Below, in pieces: positions 45,750 through 55,399 of a stretch of DNA of 64,000 bases (its first letter is position 1; every line of letters starts with the position of its first letter). The stretch comes from Bacillota bacterium. GTDB taxonomy: Bacteria > Bacillota > UBA4882 > UBA8346. The position numbers were made by a program, and so were the translations under genes. The notes under the pieces are model-generated. The model was not told the DNA's origin. It searched no databases and worked only from the letters and a program-made list of their open reading frames with translations. The DNA is taken from the NCBI GenBank assembly GCA_023392595.1, contig JAEVYU010000021.1:1-64000 (forward strand). Direction: 5' to 3'.

Positions 45750-47822
45750 ATGAAATTAATTTCATTGAATAAAATTACTGATAATATGGTTCTCGCCAAA
45801 AACGTTTATGCCAGGGAAGGCAATGTATTACTTGCGAAGGAAGCCCCCTTAAAGCAGAATTATGCAACAAAACTACTGGAATGGGGCGTAAACTCGGTTT
45901 ATATTCGAGATAACCAAGGGGACCAACTTGAAATCGATGAGGAATTATGCCAACAAGCCCAAAACTCCGTTTTTTCCTATTTCCATGAATTTTTAGCGGA
46001 TGTAAATCATAATCAACTGCCTGAATCCATTCAGCAAAGGCTGGAAAAGATTTTAAAAACCTTAATCACGGATCGGAATATCCTGTGGAATTTGGTAGAA
46101 ATGAGAGCGGTTAGCGAGGATATTTTCCGCCATTGTGTCAATGTTTGTATAATATCCATGATTATTGGATCGTTTCGCGGTTATCCCGATAATCGACTCG
46201 CTGAATTAGCGACAGGAGCCATGTTGATTGATTTAGGTAAAATAACCGTTGCCCATGAGTTTTTAGACGATCCTAAAATTTCCTTAACACAGGAAAATAT
46301 TGAAATCCAGGAGCATACACGGCTTGGGTTTGAAAAGCTGAAACAACTAAAAGGAAATTATGAAAATGCCGCCCAAGTTATTCTGCAGCATCATGAAAAG
46401 TATGATGGAACCGGTTTCCCTCAGGGATTGAAGGGCGATCAGATTCATGAGTTTGCCCGTATTGCCTCCATAGCCGATATATTTCATTTACAACAACATA
46501 ATATTCAAAATATAAGCCCAAGTCAAATCATTAGTAATTATAGCGGTACATTTTGTGATCCGGAACTAGCCCAATTGTTTTCCAGGGAAGTTGCTCCTTT
46601 TGTTGACAGTGGCATAACAGGTAAGGAAGATCCGTTTCCAGCCGATCGTGGGCGCGAAACCTCTCCGGAGACTGCCGGACAGATGCCGCTGCCCGAAATT
46701 GATAAAATCGAAATCCAAAAGCCATCCGAAACTGAATATCGACATGATTCCGGAAGCAAACAGGAAAATGGGTCTTTGTTTTCGAAAATGTTTGGCCGTT
46801 TTGGGACGAAAGACAATATGGATGAAATCCCGGATTCCAAACAAACCAAACCGGATTTGTCCATGGATACAGAGCAACAAGGGGCGGGTGTAAGCCCTAT
46901 TCCTCAAAATAATATGGATGATAAGGATAAATTTGTTGTATACCCTGAATGGTGTGAGCATACCAAAGCGGCTGTCCTAAAAATTATAACCAGAGCATTA
47001 ACGAAAATCAGCATGGATTTAGTTCCCAAAGCAGCTATTGAGACCACGCAAAAAACTATAGAGCAGGTCGTCGAAAACAACGACGTAATCCGCAATTTGG
47101 TAAGGATTCAAGCTTTGGATGAAAATGTTTTCGTACATTGTGTTACTGTGGGACTTTTGTCCGTAATGACAGGGGTTTCTTTAGGTTATAACCAGAATCA
47201 ATTAATTGAACTCGGAACAGGTTCGCTCCTTGTTGATGTGGGAAAGGTCGAGATATCACGAAGGTATAATGTGGATGCTCGTTGGTTTGGAACAACAGAG
47301 TATGAGGCCATCATGCCGGAGCACACTCAATTCGGTTTTGAAGAACTATGGAAGATGAATCCCAACACCAGCGTTCCATATATTGCCTTGCAGCACCATG
47401 AAAGATACGATGGGTCCGGTTATCCGGTGGGGTTAAAAGGCGAACAAATCAATGAACTGGCCAGGATAGTCGCTCTCGCCGATGTCTATGATTCATTAAT
47501 CTACGAAGGAATGAATGGTCAAAAATTATTGCCCCATGAAGTCATCGAATATATCCGGGATTTTAGCGGATCTCATTTTGATCCTGAAATTTGCCGGGTA
47601 TTTCTACAAAATATGATTCCTTTGTTGGTGGGTTCCAATGTATTACTCAATACCGGCGAAAAAGCCACCGTAATCCGGATTAATAAAGATTTGCTGGCTA
47701 GACCGTTGATACGAGTGATAGTTGATAAAGAGGGCAATAAGCTGGCAACGCCCATTGCGAAAGATTTAGCAACGGATTTAACGTTATTCATCGTAGGAAC
47801 CTTGAAGGATGAAGAATTCTAA
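45750..47822 (+). CDS. tandem HD-GYP-like protein with degenerate HD (copy 1)
   Basis: The 690-residue product starts with the segment common to Bacillota HD-GYP proteins (MVLAKNVYAREGNVLL ... VNSVYIRD). It has two HD-GYP-like domains, about 95-290 and 400-640, joined by a polar linker (about 300-400). Both keep HHExYDGxGFP/GYP (QHHEKYDGTGFP about 213; QHHERYDGSGYP about 548). The metal-binding HD pair is altered in both: LIDLGK (about 155) and LVDVGK (about 493), where active enzymes have HDIGK. Phosphodiesterase activity on c-di-GMP is therefore doubtful; it may be a receptor. GGTG-type RBS. Its paralogue lies at 49239. A terminator follows. Confidence 0.85.
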   Translation: MKLISLNKITDNMVLAKNVYAREGNVLLAKEAPLKQNYATKLLEWGVNSVYIRDNQGDQLEIDEELCQQAQNSVFSYFHEFLADVNHNQLPESIQQRLEKILKTLITDRNILWNLVEMRAVSEDIFRHCVNVCIISMIIGSFRGYPDNRLAELATGAMLIDLGKITVAHEFLDDPKISLTQENIEIQEHTRLGFEKLKQLKGNYENAAQVILQHHEKYDGTGFPQGLKGDQIHEFARIASIADIFHLQQHNIQNISPSQIISNYSGTFCDPELAQLFSREVAPFVDSGITGKEDPFPADRGRETSPETAGQMPLPEIDKIEIQKPSETEYRHDSGSKQENGSLFSKMFGRFGTKDNMDEIPDSKQTKPDLSMDTEQQGAGVSPIPQNNMDDKDKFVVYPEWCEHTKAAVLKIITRALTKISMDLVPKAAIETTQKTIEQVVENNDVIRNLVRIQALDENVFVHCVTVGLLSVMTGVSLGYNQNQLIELGTGSLLVDVGKVEISRRYNVDARWFGTTEYEAIMPEHTQFGFEELWKMNPNTSVPYIALQHHERYDGSGYPVGLKGEQINELARIVALADVYDSLIYEGMNGQKLLPHEVIEYIRDFSGSHFDPEICRVFLQNMIPLLVGSNVLLNTGEKATVIRINKDLLARPLIRVIVDKEGNKLATPIAKDLATDLTLFIVGTLKDEEF

Positions 47823-47861
47823 TTGGGAAAACCGGGCATTTCCTTAGTGATTTACGAATTG

Positions 47862-47888
47862 AAGACCTTGTGGAAGGTCTTTTTTTTA
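47862..47888 (+). terminator. terminator after HD-GYP-like copy 1
   Basis: AAGACCTT (47862-47869), loop GTGG, AAGGTCTT (47874-47881), followed by T-run to 47887. Confidence 0.85.
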
Positions 47889-48026
47889 TAAATAGGCTTT
47901 GAGCGGCTCATACAAAAAAAGACCTCTAGAAATTCAATCTTAAAACCTCGCTGTGGAATTAAAGATAGATTGGCAGAATGTCGATGAATATAATGAATGG
48001 TGTAACAATTAAAAAAAGGGGATGAA

Positions 48027-48392
48027 ATGAATGTAGAGGGATCGAAGGCAGTTTTGGGAGGTGATAATATGGTTTTTTCACCGATCAATTCTCATAATGA
48101 AAAAAAAGCAGAAAAGGCAAATAATATATCACATTTCCCGAGTCGGGGCACAAAGGAACTTTTGCGAAATATTTTAGGCCCTGATTTCGATGATTATGAG
48201 ATTCAAGATGGTGATAATTTGTATTTACCAAACCGCAAAAAAGAGATCACCCAAGGAAATTTTGCAGCCGTAGCCCAGCAGTCTCAACGCACAAAAGATG
48301 ATCCAATCGCAAAACGACCGGGATCCCTTAAGGATTTTTTAGTTCGATACGTTTTAGGGATTCATGAAAAAGCAATCGAGTCAAACTTGTAA
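48027..48392 (+). CDS. hypothetical protein between the HD-GYP paralogues
   Basis: The 121-residue frame starts at ATG 48027 (AAAGGGG 5 nt upstream); ATG 48069 has an even better RBS, GGGAGGTGA, and would give 107 residues. It is hydrophilic, with no signal peptide or membrane helix, and contains NILGPDFDDYEIQDGDNLYLPNRKKE and a C-terminal helix SLKDFLVRYVLGIHEKAIES. I recognise no family. It is flanked by terminators and not obviously in an operon. Confidence 0.6.
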   Translation: MNVEGSKAVLGGDNMVFSPINSHNEKKAEKANNISHFPSRGTKELLRNILGPDFDDYEIQDGDNLYLPNRKKEITQGNFAAVAQQSQRTKDDPIAKRPGSLKDFLVRYVLGIHEKAIESNL

Positions 48393-48597
48393 ATGATTGG
48401 ATTAACTGCAACCAGTTAAAATAAATTCTTTAGAGTCCGGGAAACTACTTTTGGAATAGGTAAACGTTTTAAAACGTGACCATCGAAAAAACAAAGGATA
48501 GTTGGACCCGAAAACTTAAAGATTAGGGCATTGATTCACAACAAGCCATTCGATCCTTCTACATTCATTTCATCAGATCTAGGTAGTGTTATTCTAT

Positions 48598-48634
48598 AAA
48601 AAAGAGATCCTTTTATCACCGGATCTCTTTTTTT
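48598..48634. terminator. bidirectional terminator
   Basis: AAAAAAGAGATCC (48598-48610) and GGATCTCTTTTTTT (48621-48634) form a 12-bp stem with A- and T-tracts on either side. It serves the converging genes at 48027 (+) and 48648 (-). Confidence 0.9.
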
Positions 48635-48647
48635 ATATCATTGGCGA

Positions 48648-49052
48648 TTATTCTTCAGAGGTGTCCGGTAGCGGAGCCTTTTGGCCGCATTGCCCACAGT
48701 ATTGAGCGCTTTCTGCAAGTTTTGCCTTACAGTTATTGCAATATACTTTTCCTAATGCAGTTCCTGCGTGCAAATGAATCAGACTCAATTCCTCTTTTTT
48801 CTCCTGTAATTGTTGCTCCAAGCCGGCAATGAATTCGCACTTTTGAATCATTTCTTCCTGATTATAAAGATTAGCGCGAAACATGGCATACACTGCTTGC
48901 CCCAATTCTCTCAAGGAAGTGTTAATTTGTTCCTCCAAATTTTCCACTTGTTTTTTTATTTTGATATCTTCCAGCACTTCTTTGGAACGAATACTTACGT
49001 TGGATATTCCTTTTTCAAGCTCTTGTTTTACTTTTTGATAAAATTCGGCCAT
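48648..49052 (-). CDS. coiled-coil zinc-ribbon protein
   Basis: The 134-residue product starts with a long charged helix/coiled coil (about 1-95) and ends in a double-Cys zinc ribbon: YCNNCKAKLAESAQYCGQCGQKAP. ATG 49052 follows a near-perfect AGGAGG. It has no transmembrane helix. Zinc-ribbon-plus-coiled-coil proteins of this size are common in Bacillota and uncharacterised. It is the only minus-strand gene between the HD-GYP-like genes. Function unknown. Confidence 0.85.
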   Translation of the reverse strand: MAEFYQKVKQELEKGISNVSIRSKEVLEDIKIKKQVENLEEQINTSLRELGQAVYAMFRANLYNQEEMIQKCEFIAGLEQQLQEKKEELSLIHLHAGTALGKVYCNNCKAKLAESAQYCGQCGQKAPLPDTSEE

Positions 49053-49238
49053 GAAAAAATCCTCCTATTTGATTGCGATTGAATCTGATTATTGATATGT
49101 AAATTCAGCATGAATATTCCTTATTTTGTAAGCGAGGGTTAAATTTTATGTTGTTTTGCAGGAGAAAAGAATTATTTTCGCGAAATCAACAACAAATTTT
49201 CACACCAAAATAATAAAAAAAATTACGTCAAGAGACCC

Positions 49239-51236
49239 ATGAAACTGATAACATTAAACAAAATCACCGACGGCATGGTTTTAGCGAGAAATATTTATAC
49301 CCGAAAAGGTAACGTGTTACTGGTTAAAGATGCTTGCCTTAAATTCAGCTACATTAAGCGTTTGTCCGAATGGGGCGTAAACTCAGTATATGTTATTGAT
49401 AAACAGGGCGATACGGTAGAAATTGATCAAGAACTGTATTTACAAGCTAAAGATGACTTGTTGCATCTGATGGAGGATTTCACTAACGAATTAAGCGAAA
49501 AACACCTTCCGTCTTCAATGAGACGGATTATCAACGAGGTAATGGTTAAAATGCTTTCTGACAACCAAGTTCTTGGAAATTTGGTTGAAATCAGAGCGAT
49601 GAACATCAATGCTTTTCGCCGTTTGGGAATGGAATGCATTTTTTCAATACTAATCGGCAACTCTGCTGGTTATGATTTGGAACAGTTGGCACAAATGGCG
49701 GCAGGGGTTGCTTCCTTCGGTAATGGTCAAACGGATCTCGCCAAGAAACTTTTATGCGCTCTTGGGCCGCTTCGGGAAAACTCAAAGCATAACCAGGATT
49801 CGGAAAGTTTGGAAAGGCTTTATGAATTTCACCAGAACTATGAAGAAGCTGCCCGGATCGTTTTGGAGCGCTACGAAAATAATGATAATAACAATTTTCC
49901 TCAGGAATCGACAGGGAGTAAGATTTCCCAGTCAATTCCTTCATTTATAGAGAATGAAGATTTAACCCCAATGAATATTCAAGAAGTGGAACTCGAAAGG
50001 TCTAGGTTATTTTCAAAAGAAATCGTTTTTCCATCCGTAAAGAATAACCGGGAATTTGTGGAGGTTTCCGCTGTTCCTGGAGGCCGCCATGATTCCTCAT
50101 TATTCAGGCATCTTTTAGGTGTGTTGGGAAATTTTAATGTTGAATTGAAAGAGATTGACCGAATTGTTGAACCATCACTGGTGAGTGAAGCCGTGACTTT
50201 GAAAAATCCCCATTTAGGCGATGACCGACTTCAACACATCCCGGAAAAAATGAGTTCTTTGAAACACCAAGAAATTGGGCATCCGTCGAATAACCATCGC
50301 CATGATAGTTCATCTCAAAATTCGAGTAATATCAGGGACAGCAGTTTTTTAGTCACACCGGAGCAGTTTTCCGTGACTCAATCCGAAGCTTTAATGGTTG
50401 CTAAACGGGAATTAGCAAAACTGGATCCGGGATTAATTCCTCCCCACGTGATTGAAACCACCCGAACAGCTCTTGGAGAAATGCTCGCCAGCGAAGCGTT
50501 ACTGAAGGAGCTGGTTGCGATTCAGGCATTGGATGGCAGTGCTTTTTATCATTGCCTGAGTGTGAATTCATTATCTGTCATGGTTGCCGCTTTCATCGGT
50601 TATACTCCTTCAAGACTGAAAGAATCAGAGATTGCAAAACTAGGGGTAGATTCGGGTAAAATGCAAATTGCCAGGAAATATAAAGCAGTTGAGAGTTTGC
50701 TTGGCAGTCATTCCTCCGAACCCTGGATAGTGCAAGCCGCCCATTTAAGTTTTGACCACTTATGGAAACTGAAAACCAATCCGCAAGGATCGGAGTTAAC
50801 TTTCCTCCGGAAGAGTGAGTTTGATCCGACTCAGAGTGAATCCGGCGAATTGGTGAAAGAGCAAAACTTGGCCGAGATTGTAGCTCTGGCGGATACATAT
50901 TTAACTTTAATGAATGAAGGAATAAACGGCCAGAAATTAATGCCTCATGAAGTCATTGAATATATCCGGGATTGTTACGGCACCCATATCAATCCTGAGG
51001 TTAAAAAGGCTTTTTTGCAATGTATCACCCCCTTCTTAATTGGCTCTTTTGTATTACTGAATAATGGAGAGAAGGCAAAAGTGCTCAAGGTTAACCCGAA
51101 TTTTTTAACTAGGCCGATGATTGAGGTGCTTTATGATCAGAATGGTCAGAAACTTTCGCCACCTATCCGGAGGGATTTGAAGACGGACTTGACATTGTTT
51201 ATTATCAGTGCATTAAAAGACGAATTTGATCAATGA
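49239..51236 (+). CDS. HD-GYP-like paralogue with lost active sites (copy 2)
   Basis: This 665-residue protein aligns with the gene at 45750 along its length: the same N-terminal segment (MKLITLNKITDGMVLARNIYTRKGNVLL), linker and C-terminal end. Nearly all catalytic motifs are gone. The first HHE/GYP block reads VLERYENNDNNNFPQ (about 207) and the HD positions read SFGNGQ and LGVDSGK. The second HHE/GYP block is replaced by LRKSEFDPTQSES. Regions thought structural (AEIVALADTYLTLMNEG, KLMPHEVIEYIRD, GEKAKVLKVNPNFL) are conserved. It is an inactive paralogue, perhaps a binding or scaffold partner. Co-ordinate expression with copy 1 is not proven; weak RBS (AAGAGA). The 192-aa gene follows 27 bp later. 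Confidence 0.8.
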   Translation: MKLITLNKITDGMVLARNIYTRKGNVLLVKDACLKFSYIKRLSEWGVNSVYVIDKQGDTVEIDQELYLQAKDDLLHLMEDFTNELSEKHLPSSMRRIINEVMVKMLSDNQVLGNLVEIRAMNINAFRRLGMECIFSILIGNSAGYDLEQLAQMAAGVASFGNGQTDLAKKLLCALGPLRENSKHNQDSESLERLYEFHQNYEEAARIVLERYENNDNNNFPQESTGSKISQSIPSFIENEDLTPMNIQEVELERSRLFSKEIVFPSVKNNREFVEVSAVPGGRHDSSLFRHLLGVLGNFNVELKEIDRIVEPSLVSEAVTLKNPHLGDDRLQHIPEKMSSLKHQEIGHPSNNHRHDSSSQNSSNIRDSSFLVTPEQFSVTQSEALMVAKRELAKLDPGLIPPHVIETTRTALGEMLASEALLKELVAIQALDGSAFYHCLSVNSLSVMVAAFIGYTPSRLKESEIAKLGVDSGKMQIARKYKAVESLLGSHSSEPWIVQAAHLSFDHLWKLKTNPQGSELTFLRKSEFDPTQSESGELVKEQNLAEIVALADTYLTLMNEGINGQKLMPHEVIEYIRDCYGTHINPEVKKAFLQCITPFLIGSFVLLNNGEKAKVLKVNPNFLTRPMIEVLYDQNGQKLSPPIRRDLKTDLTLFIISALKDEFDQ

Positions 51237-51263
51237 TTCCTTAGACTGTCGAGGTAACGTAAA

Positions 51264-51842
51264 ATGAAAAAGTGTCTTTCTCCGGAAGATTTCCAGGAAT
51301 TGAGCGAAACTCAGAAAAGTGCTTTACGGGATTTATGGCTTCCCTGCAAGTATGATTTAGCGTTTGAAATTGTCTGGAGAGACGTTGAAAATGACATCCA
51401 CGATGTTGCCATTATGATAGTTCTGGATGCCAAAGTCCATAGTACACCCAGAAATTGTGAAGTGATCTTAAAAGTCTATTATCCTAACGGTATTCCGGAA
51501 TATGGAGGCTTGGAAGCCTCCTCCGAGGAGGACGATACCAATGGTTGGGATATCTCAACAGAAAACGGGGATGATTTTACAGGACAGCCGGAGAACGGGT
51601 TTATGGAAAACGAAATGAGCCTGGATGAGAAAAACGAACGATCTGAGGAACACTATATCAACAAAGAAAATTGTTTGCCACTTTTAAATATCGGTCAAAT
51701 GATCGACATATTAAAGGAGCATCAAGGAGAGCCCTATATCAGTTTCACCCCGGAAGAAGCGGTTTGTTATGTCGGCGGAATCGAGTTTTCCGGGGAGGAA
51801 CTTTGTGATGCTTTATGGGAAGCCGTTAAGAAATTGTTATAA
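51264..51842 (+). CDS. hypothetical acidic protein
   Basis: The 192-residue product lies 27 bp after the HD-GYP-like paralogue, probably co-transcribed. Residues 1-90 look folded (SETQKSALRDLWLP, DIHDVAIMIVLDAKV). A low-complexity acidic linker follows (SSEEDDTNGWD to EKNERSEEHY, about 90-130), then a helical/strand C-terminus (LLNIGQMIDILKEHQ, GEELCDALWEAVKKLL). I recognise no family. It converges with prfC, leaving only 5 bp between stops. Confidence 0.7.
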   Translation: MKKCLSPEDFQELSETQKSALRDLWLPCKYDLAFEIVWRDVENDIHDVAIMIVLDAKVHSTPRNCEVILKVYYPNGIPEYGGLEASSEEDDTNGWDISTENGDDFTGQPENGFMENEMSLDEKNERSEEHYINKENCLPLLNIGQMIDILKEHQGEPYISFTPEEAVCYVGGIEFSGEELCDALWEAVKKLL

Positions 51843-51847
51843 AGAAA

Positions 51848-53461
51848 TTATTCGACTCCCCGCTGAGGGGCAGTTAAAAACTGGATTCTGGCATTTTTTT
51901 CTACTGCCGAACGGAAGGCCCATTCGCTTCGAAATAGTGCTACCGGCCGTTCCTGAACATCTTCCAGCAGCAGGTCTCCCTGGAGATCAATTTTGGACTT
52001 TGCCGTAATCTCTTCGCCAACTAACCAGCGGGCCATTACATAATTCAGATGCTGTAATTGAATTTCGGCGCCGTATTCGCTTTGCAGCCTGTAGCGTAGC
52101 ACATCAAATTGCAGGCTACCAACCACTCCTACGATAAAGGATTCAAAGCCGGTGTCCGGTTGCCGGAACAGTTGGACTGCGCCTTCTTGGGACAGTTGAG
52201 TGATTCCCTTGATAAATTGTTTGCGTTTCATGGTATCAGCCGGTTGGATCCGGGCGAACAATTCCGGAGGAAATACCGGGAAATCTTCAAATTTTAGTTT
52301 GTTGTTTTCCGAACATAAGGTATCCCCGATTGCAAAAATTCCCGGGTCAAATAGACCGATAATATCACCGGGATAGGCCTCATCGACAATTTCTCTTTCC
52401 TGGGCCATAAATTGTTGGGGTTGAGCAAGTTTTATCGGCTTACCGGTTTGAACATGATGAACAGTCATTCCCCTGGTAAAAACGCCGGAACAAATCCGGA
52501 TGAAGGCCAGCCGGTCACGGTGAGCCGGGTTCATATTCGCTTGAATTTTAAACACAAAGGCTGCAAAATCTTTGCTTTCCGGTGATAACTCGCCAATAGA
52601 AGACTGGCGGGGCAAAGGAGTCGGGGCTAACTGTAAAAACTCCTCGAGAAAAGGCCGAACTCCAAAATTAGTCATGGCGCTGCCGAAAAACATCGGTGTT
52701 AACTTGCCATTGAGAATTCGCTCCAGATCAAAGGCTTCTCCGGCGGTATCCAAGAGTTCAATGTCGTTTTTGAGAGCCTCATGAATATTGGCTCCCAGGA
52801 TTTCGGTGAAAGCCGGGTCGTCGGCGCTTCCGATAGTGGATTGGAGCGCCCACTGTCCATGGGAGCCATCATTGTCAAATAATTCAATTTGGGCTTGACG
52901 GCGGTTATAGACTCCGCGATATTCCCCGTTAATTCCGATCGGCCAATTCATTGGATATGACACTATTCCCAAGACTTTTTCGATCTCTTCCATTAACTCG
53001 AAGGGATTTTTGCCGTTACGGTCCAATTTATTAACAAAGGTAAACACCGGAATACCCCGTTGTTTACAAACTTTGAAGAGCTTAATGGTCTGGGCTTCAA
53101 CGCCTTTTGCGACATCAATCAACATGACCGCGCTATCCGCAGCCATTAAAGTACGGTAGGTATCTTCACTGAAGTCCTGATGCCCGGGTGTATCTAAAAT
53201 ATTGATTTTATAACCATTATATTCAAATTGAAGGGCACTGGAGGTTACTGAAATTCCACGTTGTTTTTCAATTTCCATCCAGTCGGAAACGGCATGTTTC
53301 TGCGCTTTTCTGGCTTTAACCGAACCCGCTAAGTGAATTGCTCCGCCATACAGGAGAAGTTTTTCCGTTAGAGTGGTTTTTCCGGCGTCCGGATGGGATA
53401 TAATAGCAAAAGTACGACGCCTTTTAATTTCCTTTTCGAGTGGTTCTTTTATTTCCGACAT
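51848..53461 (-). CDS. prfC: peptide chain release factor 3 (RF3)
   Basis: The 537-residue translational GTPase has G1 ISHPDAGKTTLTE, G2 region KQRGISVTSS, G3 DTPGHQDFSEDTY, G4 FVNKLDRNGKNP and RF3-specific C-terminal segments (EYGAEIQLQHLNYVMARWLVGE). RF3 recycles RF1/RF2 after termination; in Bacillota it is not universal. Start ATG 53461 is chosen because GGAGG lies 8 nt upstream; earlier ATGs (to 53491) sit on the RBS. It is a single gene. Confidence 0.97.
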   Translation of the reverse strand: MSEIKEPLEKEIKRRRTFAIISHPDAGKTTLTEKLLLYGGAIHLAGSVKARKAQKHAVSDWMEIEKQRGISVTSSALQFEYNGYKINILDTPGHQDFSEDTYRTLMAADSAVMLIDVAKGVEAQTIKLFKVCKQRGIPVFTFVNKLDRNGKNPFELMEEIEKVLGIVSYPMNWPIGINGEYRGVYNRRQAQIELFDNDGSHGQWALQSTIGSADDPAFTEILGANIHEALKNDIELLDTAGEAFDLERILNGKLTPMFFGSAMTNFGVRPFLEEFLQLAPTPLPRQSSIGELSPESKDFAAFVFKIQANMNPAHRDRLAFIRICSGVFTRGMTVHHVQTGKPIKLAQPQQFMAQEREIVDEAYPGDIIGLFDPGIFAIGDTLCSENNKLKFEDFPVFPPELFARIQPADTMKRKQFIKGITQLSQEGAVQLFRQPDTGFESFIVGVVGSLQFDVLRYRLQSEYGAEIQLQHLNYVMARWLVGEEITAKSKIDLQGDLLLEDVQERPVALFRSEWAFRSAVEKNARIQFLTAPQRGVE

Positions 53462-53700
53462 CCGCATCATCCTCCGGAATTTAATCAACAATCATTTATT
53501 ATATATGAAGATCAAGGCGAAATGCAATAGTTGAAGTAAAGTTGCCTTCTCCACAGGTAAAAAGGAAAGGAGCACCATCCGATTCGGCAGGAGAATAAAA
53601 AAAATTCCCGAAATATTTTAGTAAGTTCAGCCCGTTATGCAAGTTAATACCCCAATAACTTGGATTTATCGAAAATACCAATTTTTAGGGAGGATATTGA

Positions 53701-54042
53701 ATGAACATCACCCAACACCGCATCATGGTTCATGATATTCATGATTTTCAAGAAATTATCGAATCAAACGAAAGAGTCATCGCCCTGGTTTATGCATCCT
53801 GGTGTCCATTCTGTGTACGATTTTTACCTGTGTTTGAACGTGTAAGCAACAATAATCAGATTGTTAATGCTTATACTTTCTTATTTCAAGACGATCAGGA
53901 AATCATTGCTGATGAATACTCAGTGGAGGTAGTACCATCGGTTTTGCTTTTTGAAAATGGTAAGCTTGTCAAAAGATTGGACGGCATTTTAGGGAGTGGT
54001 TTAACTGAAAAACAGCTTAACGATTTTCTGAGGTCGTTCTGA
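53701..54042 (+). CDS. thioredoxin-like protein (CPFC active site)
   Basis: The 113-residue thioredoxin fold has WCPFC as the redox motif (YASWCPFCVRFLPVF), then VEVVPSVLLFENGKLVKRLDG with the cis-Pro. GGGAGG precedes the ATG. The CPFC pair differs from the CGPC of housekeeping TrxA, so it may serve a dedicated partner. The next gene starts 30 bp after its stop, suggesting an operon with the ferritin-like/VIT1 protein; its job may be metal or oxidative-stress related. Confidence 0.9.
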   Translation: MNITQHRIMVHDIHDFQEIIESNERVIALVYASWCPFCVRFLPVFERVSNNNQIVNAYTFLFQDDQEIIADEYSVEVVPSVLLFENGKLVKRLDGILGSGLTEKQLNDFLRSF

Positions 54043-54072
54043 ATGAGTAATTTTAAGGGTGAAGGGGTTATC

Positions 54073-55215
54073 ATGGCACTGGACGGAAAAGAACGCTCTA
54101 GCGCGCGAGAGAGATATCTTAAAAATTTTCAGGCCGAACAACAAGCTATTCATCTCTATCAAAAGTTGGCAGCGGCAGAACCTAATCCGGATTTGGCCGG
54201 GGTTTATCACAGGCTGGTGGTAACCGAGCAAAGGCATGCCGAGTTTTGGGCGGAAAAGCTTCGCCAAATGGGGGCTAAGGTTCCCAGTATCAAACCGGAC
54301 TGGCGAACCCGGCTATTTGGGAAACTTGCCGCCAGACTTGGCCCGGCTTTTGTGTTACCATCCATTGCTTCCATAGAAAAGAGCACTGCTACGGAATATG
54401 CGGGTCAAACGGATGCTGAGTCCATTCATATGCCTGCGGATGAACAGTCCCATGCCAGGATTTTTCAGTTGTTGAGTCAAACCAGCCGGGGACTGGAAGG
54501 CAGTGATTTGGCTCATTTTGAAGGCCGACATCCGGCTACCGGTGGAAATGCCCTTCGGGCTGCAGTTCTTGGTGCCAATGACGGTTTGGTTTCCGTATTT
54601 AGTCTGGTCATGGGTGTAGCGGGAGCCGGAGTCAGTTCGAGAAATATTTTGATTACCGGTTTTTCCGGCCTTTTAGCAGGAGCCCTTTCAATGGCTTTGG
54701 GTGAGTGGCTCTCCGTTCAAAGTTCCCGGGAATTATACCAGAATCAGATGGCCATCGAAGAGCAGGAACTTAACGAAACCCCTGAAGAAGAAAAAGAAGA
54801 ATTAACGTTAATTTATCAAGCCAAAGGACTTGACCCAACAGCTGCCAGAAATCTGGCAGAGCGTATCGTATCAAATCGCGCCACAGCACTTAATACTTTA
54901 GCCCGGGAAGAATTGGGAATCGATCCGGATGAATTGGGTGGTTCTCCATGGGTGGCCGCTTTCACTTCTTTTTTATTATTTGCTGTCGGTGCTATTATTC
55001 CAGTCTTTCCCTACATATTTTTTTCAGGTACCGCCGGTATTGTCATCAGCGCCATTTGCAGTGGGGTTGGTTTGTTTGTCATCGGGGCCGTAATTACTCT
55101 GATGACGGGCAAACACCCTATTTTCTCCGGCCTCCGCCAGGTTTTTTTCGGATTAGCCGCCGCGGTTGTCACTTTTGGAATTGGATACATTGTGGGAGTT
55201 AATTTGGGAGGGTGA
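54073..55215 (+). CDS. ferritin-like/VIT1 fusion (membrane-bound ferritin, MbfA-type)
   Basis: The 380-residue product has an N-terminal rubrerythrin/ferritin-like four-helix domain (about 1-150) with ExxH-type iron ligands (AEQQAIHLYQK, TEQRHAEFW, DEQSHARIF). A VIT1/CCC1 domain follows (about 165-380; GGNALRAAVLGANDGLVSVFSLVMG, ALSMALGEWLSVQSSREL) with about five membrane helices. In Agrobacterium and Bradyrhizobium such fusions (MbfA) export iron. I choose ATG 54073 because GAAGGGG is 5 nt upstream; ATG 54043 would abut the previous stop. It is the second gene of the thioredoxin operon. A terminator follows. Iron or manganese export is inferred from the family. Confidence 0.93.
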   Translation: MALDGKERSSARERYLKNFQAEQQAIHLYQKLAAAEPNPDLAGVYHRLVVTEQRHAEFWAEKLRQMGAKVPSIKPDWRTRLFGKLAARLGPAFVLPSIASIEKSTATEYAGQTDAESIHMPADEQSHARIFQLLSQTSRGLEGSDLAHFEGRHPATGGNALRAAVLGANDGLVSVFSLVMGVAGAGVSSRNILITGFSGLLAGALSMALGEWLSVQSSRELYQNQMAIEEQELNETPEEEKEELTLIYQAKGLDPTAARNLAERIVSNRATALNTLAREELGIDPDELGGSPWVAAFTSFLLFAVGAIIPVFPYIFFSGTAGIVISAICSGVGLFVIGAVITLMTGKHPIFSGLRQVFFGLAAAVVTFGIGYIVGVNLGG

Positions 55216-55242
55216 TTACCAGCCTAGAAATGATTTCTTGAG

Positions 55243-55266
55243 GAGTCCTGAAAAGGGCTCTTTTTT
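55243..55266 (+). terminator. terminator after the ferritin-like/VIT1 gene
   Basis: GAGTCCT (55243-55249), loop GAAA, AGGGCTC (55254-55260, one G-U pair), then TTTTTT. Confidence 0.85.
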
Positions 55267-55399
55267 ATAAATTCCCGAAAGCATTGCGTTTGGATTGAAT
55301 GTGTTTTCAATTTGAACAGGATAGACTTTCCCAACTTTCATATTTTATTTCCGCAATTATTTTCTCCAATGCATAAAATTAACCTCAGAATCAATACTA

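Noticed and set aside
45750..47822. Calling this an active c-di-GMP phosphodiesterase
   Set aside because: Both HD pairs are replaced (ID, VD), so metal binding should fail. Only a degenerate HD-GYP-like assignment is supported.
48027..49052. A toxin-antitoxin pair between the HD-GYP genes
   Set aside because: The two genes are convergent with separate terminators and carry no toxin or antitoxin motif.
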